From positions 2,046,001-2,110,000 of the forward strand of contig NZ_CP028092.1 of assembly GCF_005491705.1 (NCBI RefSeq): a stretch of DNA of 64,000 nucleotides. Reading direction: 5' to 3'. Each line of letters opens with the position of its first letter. Within the stretch, counting starts at the first letter, position 1. Position numbers and translations under genes: made by a program. The notes beneath the pieces were generated by a model. It was not told the DNA's origin and did not search any database. It saw nothing but the letters and a program-made list of their open reading frames with translations. Positions 27,239-36,566 of this stretch are shown here, in pieces. The DNA is from Pontibacter sp. SGAir0037 (GTDB taxonomy: Bacteria; Bacteroidota; Bacteroidia; Cytophagales; Hymenobacteraceae).

Positions 27239-29635
27239 CTATTGCACAGAAGGCGGAGGTGCCTGAACTCCCCAGTTCTTATTGGGCTGGCTACCCATGA
27301 CAAACTTGAGTTTGCCCCCCTGCATCAACTCGTCCCGGTACAACCAGCAGTTGTTCAATGGCTTGCCGTTGAACTCCGCGGACTGGATGTACACGTTTTC
27401 AGCTGCATTGTTTTCGGCCTCGATAACCAACTGCTTCTTATTGCCCAATGCAATGGTCGCCTTGTCGAACAGCGGGCTTCCGATTTGCACAACAGGCCTG
27501 GCGTCGGTAAAGCCTTTCACATCGAACAGCCCGAGCGCAGCCAGGTTATACCAGGAGCCCAGCTGGCCCTGGTCCTCGTCCTGCCCGTAGCCGTAGCCGT
27601 GTACCCCCTCTGTACCGTAGAACTCATCGCAAATGGCCCTGGTCCATTTTTGCGTTAGCCAAGGCTGGCCCGAGAAGTTAAAGAGCCAGCTGATGTGCAG
27701 GTTAGGTTGGTTCCCGTGGTTGTATATGGCGTTGATGCCCGCAAAGGCGTCAATGGTTTTGCCCCCGCCAAAGGCGTTCTTTTGAGACTCGGCAAAAATA
27801 CTGTTCAACCTGGTGTTGAACTCTTCTTTACCCACGGCAGAGATCAATGCTTCCGGGTTCTGAGGAACAAAAAAGGTATACTGGATGGCATTTCCTTCCT
27901 GGAAGCCTCTCCAGGCCTGGTACGGGTCAAACGGAGCGATGAAATTGCCATGGATGTCTTTGGGGTGTATCAGCTTAGACTGCGGGTTGAACAGGTTCTT
28001 CCAGCCGCCCGCATACTTCATTAGCTTCTGGTAGTCTTCCGTCTTGCCCATCGATTTTGCCATCTGGGCGGCCGCGTAGGCACTAAAGGCGTATTCCATG
28101 GTGTGCGAGGCTGAAAACGTAGACCCCGTAGAATCCGTGATAAAAAGATCGCCCCCTCCTATAAAAGGGCTGTACCCGCGCTCTACAAAAGCCTTCACAT
28201 CCATTTTACCGGAGCCTTCCACCCTGTTTTTCCAGCTCATCTCATTTGCGTAAACCGCTTTATAAGCCAGCTCCGTGTCATAGTCCCGGATACCGGCATT
28301 GTAAGCCGCTGCCACGGCCAGCCCTACCATATTGGTGCCTACCCCTGAAACAAAATTACTGTTGGCTATACCGTCGCCGAACCACCCTCGCTCTTTATAG
28401 ACCTGCAACTGGGTGTGCACAAAATCGTTGTAATGCTGCGGGTAAGCTAAAGCCCACAATTGGGTGATGTTCCAGTAGCCCCCCCAAATGGCATCCGTAT
28501 TCATAAAGTTATAGCTGAAGTTTCCCTTCGCGTCGCGGGGTAACTGCCCGATTGTCCCGTCGTGCCGGGGGAAGGCGCCGTTCACATCGCTGGCCACGCC
28601 GCGGCCCAACAATGCATGGTATAGACCGGTGTAGAACTTGACTTTATCTCTCTCGTCTGGGCCTTCTACCTGCAGCTTGCTTAACTCTTGTTCCCATGCG
28701 CTTTGGGCCTGCTCCCTGGCTTTGTCAAACGAGAGCTTTTCGCCCTCGGCGGCCAGGTTTAACCTGGCATTCTGCGTGGAGGTATAGGATAGCCCTACTT
28801 TTATTTCGATGGATTCCTGGTCTTGGGTATGGTACTCCAGGTAAAGACCGGCTCCTTTGCCCGTGGCTACCGTTGCAGAGGCCTCTACCCCTTTTTCCGA
28901 GAAGGAACCAACGCGCAGAGGCTTCTTGCTAACTTCTCCGTAGAAATACATAAACACCTTGCCTTCAGGGTCGTATTTTTTCACATATTTCGGATAGGTC
29001 TCCACAAAGCCCTCGAAATGGGTGTCATCGACCATTTTAATGGAAGCATCCGTAACCCAGCCACTCTCCCCCTGTACATTCCCTATATCCAGCATGATCC
29101 TAGACTGGTCGTTCTCAGGGAAAGTATAGCGGTGGAACCCGACGCGCTTGGTGGCGGTCAGTTCGGCAGTAATCTGGTGCTCATCCAACACCACTCTATA
29201 ATAGCCTGGTTCAGCCAGCTCGTTTTTCCTGTCAAAAGCAGACCGGTAGCCGCTGCCTGTGTTCTCCAAATCGCCGGGGCGTACTTTCAGCTCTCCGGCC
29301 GTAGGCATAAAGCTTACTCCTCCTACCTGCCATTCATGAAAATGCACAAATCCCTCAATAGAATTGTGCCGGGTGTCATACCCTACGGCTTCCCAGCCGT
29401 CTTTATTTCCGTAATGCCCATTGGTGGAGGGGGCCAGTTTGGCCATGCCGTAGGGCACAGCGGCCGGGGTATAGAAAAACCAGCGGCTATGGGCCGTGCC
29501 TATGTTGGGGTCCACATATTTCAAAACGCTCTCCTGCTTTACGCCGCTTTCCTGGCTTGTAAGGCAGGACATAAGCGATGCGGAGCATAGTGCAACAGTA
29601 AAAACAAGCTTTACACTTCTAACCAGGTTATTCAT
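27239..29635 (-). CDS. GH92 alpha-mannosidase lipoprotein
   Basis: This 798-residue protein has a lipobox LMSC (Cys24), an N-terminal beta-sandwich (about 35-280, starting YVDPNIGTAHSRW) and an (alpha/alpha)6 catalytic barrel. Putative catalytic acid Glu580 is in GFQEGNAIQY and the acidic base pair Asp686/Asp688 in GQDEDQGQ. GH92 enzymes are calcium-dependent inverting exo-alpha-mannosidases. The usual HGNEP motif reads HGNQP (640-644); the Glu in alpha-1,2-specific enzymes helps bind the leaving sugar, so the linkage specificity may differ. It is the last gene of an operon with a mannose-6-phosphate isomerase and a sugar porter, which would import and isomerise the released mannose. Confidence 0.94.
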   Translation of the reverse strand: MNNLVRSVKLVFTVALCSASLMSCLTSQESGVKQESVLKYVDPNIGTAHSRWFFYTPAAVPYGMAKLAPSTNGHYGNKDGWEAVGYDTRHNSIEGFVHFHEWQVGGVSFMPTAGELKVRPGDLENTGSGYRSAFDRKNELAEPGYYRVVLDEHQITAELTATKRVGFHRYTFPENDQSRIMLDIGNVQGESGWVTDASIKMVDDTHFEGFVETYPKYVKKYDPEGKVFMYFYGEVSKKPLRVGSFSEKGVEASATVATGKGAGLYLEYHTQDQESIEIKVGLSYTSTQNARLNLAAEGEKLSFDKAREQAQSAWEQELSKLQVEGPDERDKVKFYTGLYHALLGRGVASDVNGAFPRHDGTIGQLPRDAKGNFSYNFMNTDAIWGGYWNITQLWALAYPQHYNDFVHTQLQVYKERGWFGDGIANSNFVSGVGTNMVGLAVAAAYNAGIRDYDTELAYKAVYANEMSWKNRVEGSGKMDVKAFVERGYSPFIGGGDLFITDSTGSTFSASHTMEYAFSAYAAAQMAKSMGKTEDYQKLMKYAGGWKNLFNPQSKLIHPKDIHGNFIAPFDPYQAWRGFQEGNAIQYTFFVPQNPEALISAVGKEEFNTRLNSIFAESQKNAFGGGKTIDAFAGINAIYNHGNQPNLHISWLFNFSGQPWLTQKWTRAICDEFYGTEGVHGYGYGQDEDQGQLGSWYNLAALGLFDVKGFTDARPVVQIGSPLFDKATIALGNKKQLVIEAENNAAENVYIQSAEFNGKPLNNCWLYRDELMQGGKLKFVMGSQPNKNWGVQAPPPSVQ

Positions 29636-29735
29636 CAGTTATATGATAAGGATTTATAAAACAAACAGCAGCCAGGTATGTAACAAAGGGCTCATTGTCA
29701 TCCGCATCCAAGCATTTAGAAGCCCCTTTGAAACC

Positions 29736-31178
29736 TTAGCCTGAACTTTTCTCTTTTGACGGAGTTGCCCACATATTTTGTATTTCTTCCAACGTTTTCC
29801 CTTTTGTTTCCGGCACCATTTTGTACACTACCCAAAAAGCGATGAGGCAGAAAGCGGCAAAGAACCAGAAAGTAACGGCGGCACCGTAAGAAGCCAGAAA
29901 GATGGGGGTTATCTGCCCTACGATCGTATCCGCCACCCACATCACCATGATGCTGAGCGCCAGCGCCCTGCCTCTGACTTTGTTGGGGAAAATCTCGGCG
30001 GCAACCACAAACTTCAGAGGGCCAATGGAAAAGGCAAAACAGGCCAGAAATACAATGATGCTCACCAACAGAAGCAGGTTGGAACCGCCGCTGTAAAAGC
30101 TATAGCCTGTTAAGAACAGGCTGACGGTCGCGCCTGCCGAACCTATCAGGTAAAGCGGGCGACGCCCCAGTTTGTCTACCTTCCAGACAGCGATCAGGGT
30201 AAACAGGAAATTGGCGAGCCCGAAAATCACCTGCCCCATCAGGGCATTGCTCATGTCGATACCGGCATCGTTCAGAATACGGGGACCGTAGTAGATAACT
30301 GCGTTCACACCGCTGAACTGCGAAAAGAGAGGCAAAAGCAGGCCTATCCACAATGCCTTTCGCATGCCGGGCGCAAACAGCTCTTTATAAGAACCTGTTT
30401 CCTGCTTCAGGGTGTGCTGTATGCTCAAAGCATCTTTTTCAGCCTCCGGACGGCTGCTGATTCTGGAAAGGATCCCGATCCCTTCTGCAACCCGCCCTTT
30501 CTGTATTAACCAGCGCGGACTCTCCGGCACAAACAACAGCCCTATGAGGAAGAGCACAGCCGGGAGTGCCTCCAGGCCAAACATGCTGCGCCATACCTCA
30601 TCCATTACCAGGTACTCAAACAAGCCTTCGCTGCGGCTACTCTCTCCGCCTGCCAGCGAAATGTTCAGCAATCCGGCGTTTGTGAGGTATGCCACGACAA
30701 TGCCAAGCGTGATAGCCAGCTGATAAAAGGTAACCAAACGACCGCGCACGGCCGCAGGGGCAATCTCCGATATATACAGCGGCGCCACGATAGACGCCAC
30801 ACCTACCCCGATGCCGCCCAGCATACGCGCTATGACCAATACGATGAAAGACGGTGCTCCAGCTGTGCCTACGGCAGAAACCAGGAACAGGATAGCGGCC
30901 AGTAGGAGTAGGTTCTTACGCCCCCACCGGTCGCTTAGCTCTCCCGAAAAGCCAACTCCGCCAATGGCGCCTACAAGCGCAGATGACACGAACCAGCCCT
31001 CTTCTGCCGCCGATAAGAGAAACTGCTCTTTAACGAAAGGCAGCACGCCAGAGATGACAGCCATATCGAACCCGAACAGCAGCCCCCCCATCGTCGCCAC
31101 GATAGTGATCGCAAATAAGAAAAAGGATCTGTTTTGATGCATTTTGTTTGAATGAGCTTGTGAAAGACTGTCTGCCAT
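29736..31178 (-). CDS. MFS sugar porter (XylE/GLUT-like)
   Basis: This 480-residue, 12-helix inner-membrane transporter carries the sugar-porter signatures: GFDMAVISG in helix 1, DRWGRK after helix 2, RMLGGIGVGVASIVAPLYISE (split over helix 4), PESPRWL before the central loop, and PETKGKTLEEI at the C-terminus. A later start at the Met at residue 13 is possible. It lies 21 bp after the mannose-6-phosphate isomerase gene and 100 bp before the GH92 gene, so mannose is the expected substrate (inference), taken up by proton symport. Homology alone would also allow xylose, glucose or arabinose. Confidence 0.92.
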   Translation of the reverse strand: MADSLSQAHSNKMHQNRSFFLFAITIVATMGGLLFGFDMAVISGVLPFVKEQFLLSAAEEGWFVSSALVGAIGGVGFSGELSDRWGRKNLLLLAAILFLVSAVGTAGAPSFIVLVIARMLGGIGVGVASIVAPLYISEIAPAAVRGRLVTFYQLAITLGIVVAYLTNAGLLNISLAGGESSRSEGLFEYLVMDEVWRSMFGLEALPAVLFLIGLLFVPESPRWLIQKGRVAEGIGILSRISSRPEAEKDALSIQHTLKQETGSYKELFAPGMRKALWIGLLLPLFSQFSGVNAVIYYGPRILNDAGIDMSNALMGQVIFGLANFLFTLIAVWKVDKLGRRPLYLIGSAGATVSLFLTGYSFYSGGSNLLLLVSIIVFLACFAFSIGPLKFVVAAEIFPNKVRGRALALSIMVMWVADTIVGQITPIFLASYGAAVTFWFFAAFCLIAFWVVYKMVPETKGKTLEEIQNMWATPSKEKSSG

Positions 31179-31199
31179 GTGTCCTGAGGCGAATAAAGG

Positions 31200-33089
31200 T
31201 CAACGCCTCGCCTGGTTGTCACCCGTTCCTCCACAATACGCGTCTTTCACAAATGCCTTCACCACTTTTGCCCTTGACGGCCCGCGGTTAACAAGGGTAT
31301 AGGCCCTGGCAGCAGCGGGAACAACGAACGTTTCCGCGTAACTCACCTCCTGCTCCACGTCACCTGTTCTAACAACAATGCTGCTTCCTTCTACTAAGCT
31401 TAGGATGTGGCACTGTTCCTCTGTTTCTGCCTGTACCTCTGTATCAAACTCGAACCGGTGAACCGCGTAAAAGTGCTCCGGATGGGTAGAAAGATTCACC
31501 AACTGCCAGTCTGCGCCTTTTCGGATAATGCTTTGTGCTGAGATCAGTTCTCTGGCAGCCGCTTCCCCTCTCCTGTCAAAGTCCAGGTTTTCAAACGCTC
31601 TGTCGATGTTCAGGGGCCGTGGGTTCCCGTCCAGGTCAAGGCGCAGCCAGTCGTACATTTTGAAGGTGTAAATGTAGGGGGTGCTGCTGATCTCCAGCAC
31701 CATGTTGTTTATCCCGGAGCAATGAACCGTGCCATTCGGAATCAGGAACAGGTCGTGCTTTTTTGCAGGAAAGACCTGAATGAAGTCCTCCACCTGGATG
31801 GCTTCTTTTTCAGCCGCGCTTTTCTCAAGCAAGGCCCTGAACTCCTCCTTTTTCACGTCCTCCTGAAAGCCCAGGTATACTTTTGCATCCTGCCTGGCGT
31901 CTAAAATATAGTAGGTTTCATCCTGCGTGAAATTCTCTCCAAAGTTATCTTTGATGTAGGCCTTTGTCGGGTGGCACTGCACCGATAAGTTCCCGCCGTC
32001 GAACGTATCTAAAAAGTCGAACCGAATGGGGAACTCATCTCCGAAGCAGGAAGCCGCCTTTCCCAGTATGGCCCGGTTATCGTAATGCATCAGGTTGGCA
32101 AAGCTTACTTCAAGCAGCTTCCTGTCGCTTTCAAACACGACCCCGTTTTCAGGTGTGATAAGCTCGAAAGACCAGGCGTAGTTCGGCACATCCGGCGACA
32201 CCCCCCGGATGTTTTCTTTGATCCAGTTTCCTCCCCATGCACCGGCTTCGAACCAAGGCCGTGCCCGAAAGGCACTCTCGGACATTTGCTTTAAGGCACC
32301 TCTCAGGTCATCCCCCAGCATCCAGGTAATGGCTGTTCCTCTTTGCTCATCAACAACAGCAGAGACCCTGGGCAGCCACGCTTTTTTATGCTTATTCATC
32401 ACCACCCAGTCCACAAAGTAGAAGCGCTTGTACTGTTGCTTGGGCGAGGCAGGAGTGGACTCGCCTATGTTACACACCACCCCTGCCCTGGAACGATACT
32501 GTACCTCGTTTTTAGGCACCTCCAAAAATACAACCGGGCAGTCCCAGTCTGCCAGGGCGGCACCCGTACCGTAAAGTATCGTCAGGCCCTCTTTTGCCGG
32601 ATGCAGGCCGTTGAGTTTCTCCCGGTCGAAAAAGTCCGCTAAGCTCCCGTCATACACGCGCCCGAAAATCGGATCGTCCCCGCCCAGGTAAGGCGCTACC
32701 ATGGCGTTAACCCGGTCTTCGCCTTTCAAGGCCCCGTTTACAGGCATCAGGGTCACCGGCACGTTTTCGTTTTGCAGAACCGGGTGAAGCTGGCCCATAA
32801 AGCTCTCCCAGTAAACCCCCGGATCACCGTCCAGGACAACCTGGTTATAGTTTTTCAACCAGCCCGCGAAGGAATCAAAGCCTGCTCCTATTTTGCCTTC
32901 CCCGATCCTGAAGGAAGGAAAAACATCATACCCCTCTACGGCCTCCGCCTTCTCTACCGGCAACACATACTGCGTCGTTTTCCGGAACGCTACAGCAGGG
33001 GGAACTGTAGCGCTACCCTTCACTTCGTGAGATGCAGCTGCCGCTCCAATCATTCCATATAAGTTCTCTTTGTCTGGTTTATCATCCAT
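31200..33089 (-). CDS. Class I mannose-6-phosphate isomerase with N-terminal kinase-like domain
   Basis: This 629-residue cytoplasmic enzyme is much longer than a plain type I isomerase (about 320-440). The C-terminal part, from about residue 275 (FEAGAWGGNWIKE), carries the zinc ligands Gln371 and His373 (QCHP), Glu391 (DETYY) and His456 (GTVHCSG). It interconverts mannose-6-phosphate and fructose-6-phosphate. Residues about 55-260 resemble a nucleoside/sugar kinase fold (VVLDGDPGVYWESF, LTILYGTGAAL) but lack a clear GxxGxGKS P-loop, so kinase activity is doubtful. Similar two-part proteins are known in Bacteroidota. It is the first gene of the mannose operon, under the promoter at 33156-33185. 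Confidence 0.88.
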   Translation of the reverse strand: MDDKPDKENLYGMIGAAAASHEVKGSATVPPAVAFRKTTQYVLPVEKAEAVEGYDVFPSFRIGEGKIGAGFDSFAGWLKNYNQVVLDGDPGVYWESFMGQLHPVLQNENVPVTLMPVNGALKGEDRVNAMVAPYLGGDDPIFGRVYDGSLADFFDREKLNGLHPAKEGLTILYGTGAALADWDCPVVFLEVPKNEVQYRSRAGVVCNIGESTPASPKQQYKRFYFVDWVVMNKHKKAWLPRVSAVVDEQRGTAITWMLGDDLRGALKQMSESAFRARPWFEAGAWGGNWIKENIRGVSPDVPNYAWSFELITPENGVVFESDRKLLEVSFANLMHYDNRAILGKAASCFGDEFPIRFDFLDTFDGGNLSVQCHPTKAYIKDNFGENFTQDETYYILDARQDAKVYLGFQEDVKKEEFRALLEKSAAEKEAIQVEDFIQVFPAKKHDLFLIPNGTVHCSGINNMVLEISSTPYIYTFKMYDWLRLDLDGNPRPLNIDRAFENLDFDRRGEAAARELISAQSIIRKGADWQLVNLSTHPEHFYAVHRFEFDTEVQAETEEQCHILSLVEGSSIVVRTGDVEQEVSYAETFVVPAAARAYTLVNRGPSRAKVVKAFVKDAYCGGTGDNQARR

Positions 33090-33135
33090 GGCTATAAAGG
33101 TATTTTAGTAACCGATGAGTAAGCCGATGCTTCTC

Positions 33136-33153
33136 ACTATGTACATACATAGT
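33136..33153. promoter_or_regulatory. 18-bp palindrome overlapping the mannose-operon transcription start
   Basis: ACTATGTACATACATAGT consists of perfect 8-bp arms around CA. It covers roughly -3 to +15 relative to the start predicted from the adjacent -7 box, a classic repressor position. Size and symmetry suit a GntR/HutC-type dimer; the regulator at 26369-27100 is the nearest candidate. Confidence 0.6.
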
Positions 33154-33155
33154 TA

Positions 33156-33185
33156 CAAATATAGATTTAATTGTCAGGATTGCAA
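33156..33185 (-). promoter_or_regulatory. Bacteroidota-type promoter of the mannose operon
   Basis: On the minus strand TTG (33185-33183) is followed after exactly 19 nt by TATATTTG (33163-33156). This matches the sigma-ABfr consensus TTTG-N19-21-TAnnTTTG. The transcript would start near 33150, leaving a leader of about 60 nt before the isomerase gene. Confidence 0.7.
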
Positions 33186-33357
33186 GTGGATTACTTATTA
33201 TTTGAAAATTGTGGCGTGACCTGTTTTAGAGATAATTTCAGGACAAGTCTCAGCTACTTTAATATGATTAGTCTATCAGAACGGAAGCATGCTTCCCTCT
33301 AGCAACAGTTTATGTGCTATGACGCCTCAATTGAAGCTGCTTATATTTAAGCTAAAA

Positions 33358-33408
33358 AGCAGCGGATTCCCAGGTAACTATTCAGGAGTTACCTGGGAAT
33401 CCGCTGCT
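33358..33408 (-). terminator. Rho-independent terminator of the PA14/cytochrome gene
   Basis: Arms 33358-33379 and 33387-33408 are perfect 22-bp reverse complements (core GGATTCCCAGGTAACT) with a 7-nt loop. On the minus strand the stem is followed by TTTTAGC. It lies 168 bp beyond the stop of the gene at 33576-36566 and upstream of the mannose-operon promoter, so it insulates the two units. Confidence 0.75.
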
Positions 33409-33575
33409 GCATTAAAAGTAGTTTTCTGATAAAAAAGAGTGACTATTGTGCTAAGCCACCGCCTTTTATAGCGACCTTTTATCTATCAAATTATATCTAC
33501 TATCTAATTAGTAGACAACATGAACGTGTGCTATTCCGCTTAATGTCTGAAAGGTAATTTCCTCCAGCCAAGAGG

Positions 33576-36566
33576 CTATTGCTTCGCGGGTATACTATTC
33601 ATAGTGTACCAGGCCTCCGTGCTCCAAAGCTGCCTTCCGGTGTTACTGGTAATGCTCTCCTTGTTTAGATGGATGTACACAACGTGTTTCGCCTTCATGT
33701 CGGGCAGCTCCAGGAACACCTTTTTCCTGTCCGCTGACACCTTTACAGCTTTAATCTTCAGGCTTTGGTCGTCCAGTTTGGGCCCGCCATAGTCAGCAGT
33801 TGGCTTGAACCACCACTGACGGATTTCATAATCAGCCGCTGTTTCTCCTGCCCCTGGCTTTAACGGTTCGGTAAACTCAATTTCCACGCCGTTTGGTTTT
33901 GCCCTCACCGCCAGCATTTCGAAAGTAGTCGAATTGTTAAAGGTTAACTTCTGCAACCCGTAGCCCAGCTTCCCTGCATGGCCCCAGTTACCGGTAGAGC
34001 CAACGCCGCCGAGGTAGAGCGACCCATCAGGCCCCCAAGCCAGGCGGTTTACGCCCGCTTCCAGGCCTTGGGTAAACCGGAACACCACCCCCTGGTAGGC
34101 GCCGTTCACTTTTTCGGCAAAGACCCGCTTGATGCCGCCATGGGTGACGTCGCCGTGAATCATCTGGTTTTTGTAAGGGCCAACGTTTAGCTTGGCCGGC
34201 TGGCTGGGAGAGTTTCCTATTTCATCCTGGGTCAGCCATACCACCGGAGGCGTTTCCGTGGCATTAGCGGTTCCCTCGAAATCCACCGACCGCGAGCCGT
34301 ACCAGGCCCCTTCCTGCAGGTGAACGATCTTGTTGGCCGGAAGCCAGTCGCCCTGGTTGTCAGCGATGAATATCTCATTATCAACCCCCAGACCTATGCC
34401 GTTGGGCGTTCGCAGGCCTTTGGCGACCAACGCAAAAGAACCATCTTTCCTGGATATCTTCACCACCTTGCCTCTGTCGGGGATCTGGGGATTGGTGCTG
34501 GCACCGCCGGGATTTATGGCCGTGGCCAGGGTGCCGTAGAAATAGCCGTCTTTGTAAACCAGGCCGAAGGCAAACTCATGGAAATTCGCCGACACCCGCC
34601 AACCGTTGCAAACCGTCTGGTACTCATCGATCACTTCGTCTTCATCCAAGTCCACCAGCTTCGTCAGTTCCTGCTTCTGCAGCACATATATTTCGCCGTC
34701 AACCACTTTCAAGCCCAAAGGCTCCGCTAAACCGTAAGCGATGCGCTTCACGTTGATGTCCCGGGCGCTTTTCGCCTGCCGGCTGTCCACGATGAAGACT
34801 GAGCCCAGGGAGTCCCAGGTGCTCACCACCAGGCGTCCGTCCGGAAGGAAATCCATGCCTCCTACTCTTGGTTGGAAATCGTCCGGTCTGGCCTGGGCCA
34901 ACGTAAAACTTGGGTGCACCGCTTCCAGAGGCGACTTGTCGCCGGGCACTTCCTCCTTCTTCACGGCAATGGGCGCTTGCTGCGTTCTTTTTATATCAGC
35001 ACCATTGAAGGTGAACACTGAAGGCGGCACAACTACAAACTCCTCGCTACCATACGGCCGCCACTGCAAGGAGACGCCTTTGCCAAATTTGCCTTGGTAA
35101 TACTCTACTTTGAAAGGGTGCCTGCCGGCTTTCAGAATTATCTCCCCGTCTTTAGGCTCCAAGCCATGGTTGCCGCCATTATCCACAACCAGTTTGTCAT
35201 CGATGAACAGGCGGGCGCCATCGTCGCACACCAACCGGAAGACGATGTTGGTCGTCTTCTTAATGTTCAGGTAGCCGCTGGCGTGGATAGCAAAGTTTTC
35301 CTGGAAAGAGCCAAAGTCCTGGTCGTCCAGATGCAGGGCATTGATAGAGCCTGACATAACCGGCAGCATCTCTCCGTTGATCTCGGGTAGGTTTACAATG
35401 TCGCTGCTAAACTGGTAGACATTCACGGCCATACCGGAGTTTTCCTTTTTGGCGCTCATTTCAGCGGGATTGAGTGGCTGTAACGCTATAGCATAAGCAG
35501 GCTTGGGCATCAGTTTGTTTGCGGCCTCGGCTTGTTCCTTATCGGCATCCAGGCCCAGAATATAGGAGACCATAGTGGCTGCATCCTCTTCCTTTAGGTC
35601 AGGGTGCGGGGTCATGGGCACTTGCCCCCAGTTACCGGCACCTCCTTTTATGACTTTGGTAACCAGGGCGTCTCGGTTCTTGTCGCTGTTGTCGTAGCGT
35701 TCGGCAATGGCCATATAGGCCGGCCCTACCGTTTTCACGTCACGGTTATGGCAGGTGTTGCAGTCGCTCTGGGCAAACAGCGCGGCCACAAGTTCTTCCT
35801 GGTTCACTTCCGCTTCTACCTGCTTTGCCTCAGGCTTAAGGGCCAGGTTGATTGAGAAACGCGTTCTGTCATTGGCGTTCAATTTCAGCATGCCCGGCAG
35901 CTGAATAAACTGCTGGTTCTCCAGGCTCGTTGTTTTCTTTTCCCCGGCAACAAACTGCCCGTCGGTTTCGAAGTCATTCTCCGAGAGGAGAGAGCTGAGG
36001 TTCATTTTTAGCCCTACCTGTACGCCGGCAGGAACATTGGCTGTCCTGAAGCTCCGTTCGAAGCCCGCCCTGTTGCCTTCCAACTCGAAGAACTCCGGGG
36101 TTTCTTCTATGCTGATGCTCTTTCCCTGGTAGACCAGGTCGTACATCAGCGTGACACGGTTTCGCAGGATGCGGTGGCCTCGGTAGTTGACTTCCGGTGT
36201 GGTCTCTTTGTCCCCGGCTATGATCCGCCAGGGGTTCGCCTCCTCTTCTTCCATATAGGTTGTACCGGTTGAAACTGGCTGGGGCCCGTGGGCAGAGGTA
36301 TAGACAGGACCGTTGAAGTCAACCCTCCCATTCCAGGCTTTGTACAAAGCCCCGTTTTCTGTGCTGTAAGCAACCCAAAGCTTCTGGTGTAGGGCAATGC
36401 TTAAAGCCCGGGTCCTTCCATCTAAGACAGAGCGTAGTACCCAGGCTTCCCGGGGCCTTTCGACAGTGCTGGCAGTCATGTCATCGGTTTGCCTGGGGCT
36501 GCAGGAATCCAAAAAGGCGATACCCACACTAACAAGTAGTATCGGTAAGAACTTGAAAAGCTTCAT
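33576..36566 (-). CDS. Cytochrome c / PA14 / beta-propeller lipoprotein
   Basis: This 996-residue lipoprotein (LDSC, Cys22) is a mosaic. Residues 35-250 form a beta-rich region of unknown type. A class I cytochrome c domain follows, with heme motif CNTCH (269-273) and likely axial Met318 (VPMTPHPDL). A PA14 domain lies at about 380-520 (VFRLVCDDGARLFIDDKLVVDN), a modality that binds sugars in other proteins. A six-bladed propeller at about 560-850 resembles sorbosone/glucose dehydrogenases (PNGIGLGVDNEIFIADNQGDW, AWGPDGSLYLGGVG). The C-terminus is beta-rich. It probably works in the periplasm as a sugar or alcohol dehydrogenase that passes electrons to its own heme, but substrate and reaction are unknown. 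It is monocistronic with its own terminator. Confidence 0.8.
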   Translation of the reverse strand: MKLFKFLPILLVSVGIAFLDSCSPRQTDDMTASTVERPREAWVLRSVLDGRTRALSIALHQKLWVAYSTENGALYKAWNGRVDFNGPVYTSAHGPQPVSTGTTYMEEEEANPWRIIAGDKETTPEVNYRGHRILRNRVTLMYDLVYQGKSISIEETPEFFELEGNRAGFERSFRTANVPAGVQVGLKMNLSSLLSENDFETDGQFVAGEKKTTSLENQQFIQLPGMLKLNANDRTRFSINLALKPEAKQVEAEVNQEELVAALFAQSDCNTCHNRDVKTVGPAYMAIAERYDNSDKNRDALVTKVIKGGAGNWGQVPMTPHPDLKEEDAATMVSYILGLDADKEQAEAANKLMPKPAYAIALQPLNPAEMSAKKENSGMAVNVYQFSSDIVNLPEINGEMLPVMSGSINALHLDDQDFGSFQENFAIHASGYLNIKKTTNIVFRLVCDDGARLFIDDKLVVDNGGNHGLEPKDGEIILKAGRHPFKVEYYQGKFGKGVSLQWRPYGSEEFVVVPPSVFTFNGADIKRTQQAPIAVKKEEVPGDKSPLEAVHPSFTLAQARPDDFQPRVGGMDFLPDGRLVVSTWDSLGSVFIVDSRQAKSARDINVKRIAYGLAEPLGLKVVDGEIYVLQKQELTKLVDLDEDEVIDEYQTVCNGWRVSANFHEFAFGLVYKDGYFYGTLATAINPGGASTNPQIPDRGKVVKISRKDGSFALVAKGLRTPNGIGLGVDNEIFIADNQGDWLPANKIVHLQEGAWYGSRSVDFEGTANATETPPVVWLTQDEIGNSPSQPAKLNVGPYKNQMIHGDVTHGGIKRVFAEKVNGAYQGVVFRFTQGLEAGVNRLAWGPDGSLYLGGVGSTGNWGHAGKLGYGLQKLTFNNSTTFEMLAVRAKPNGVEIEFTEPLKPGAGETAADYEIRQWWFKPTADYGGPKLDDQSLKIKAVKVSADRKKVFLELPDMKAKHVVYIHLNKESITSNTGRQLWSTEAWYTMNSIPAKQ

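Noticed and set aside
28823..29590. Open 255-codon plus-strand frame
   Set aside because: It is antisense to the GH92 gene, whose catalytic motifs are intact.
29678..29686. ATGTAACAA ahead of the GH92 gene
   Set aside because: It is a lone copy with no second element at 20-21 bp, so it is not counted as an array.
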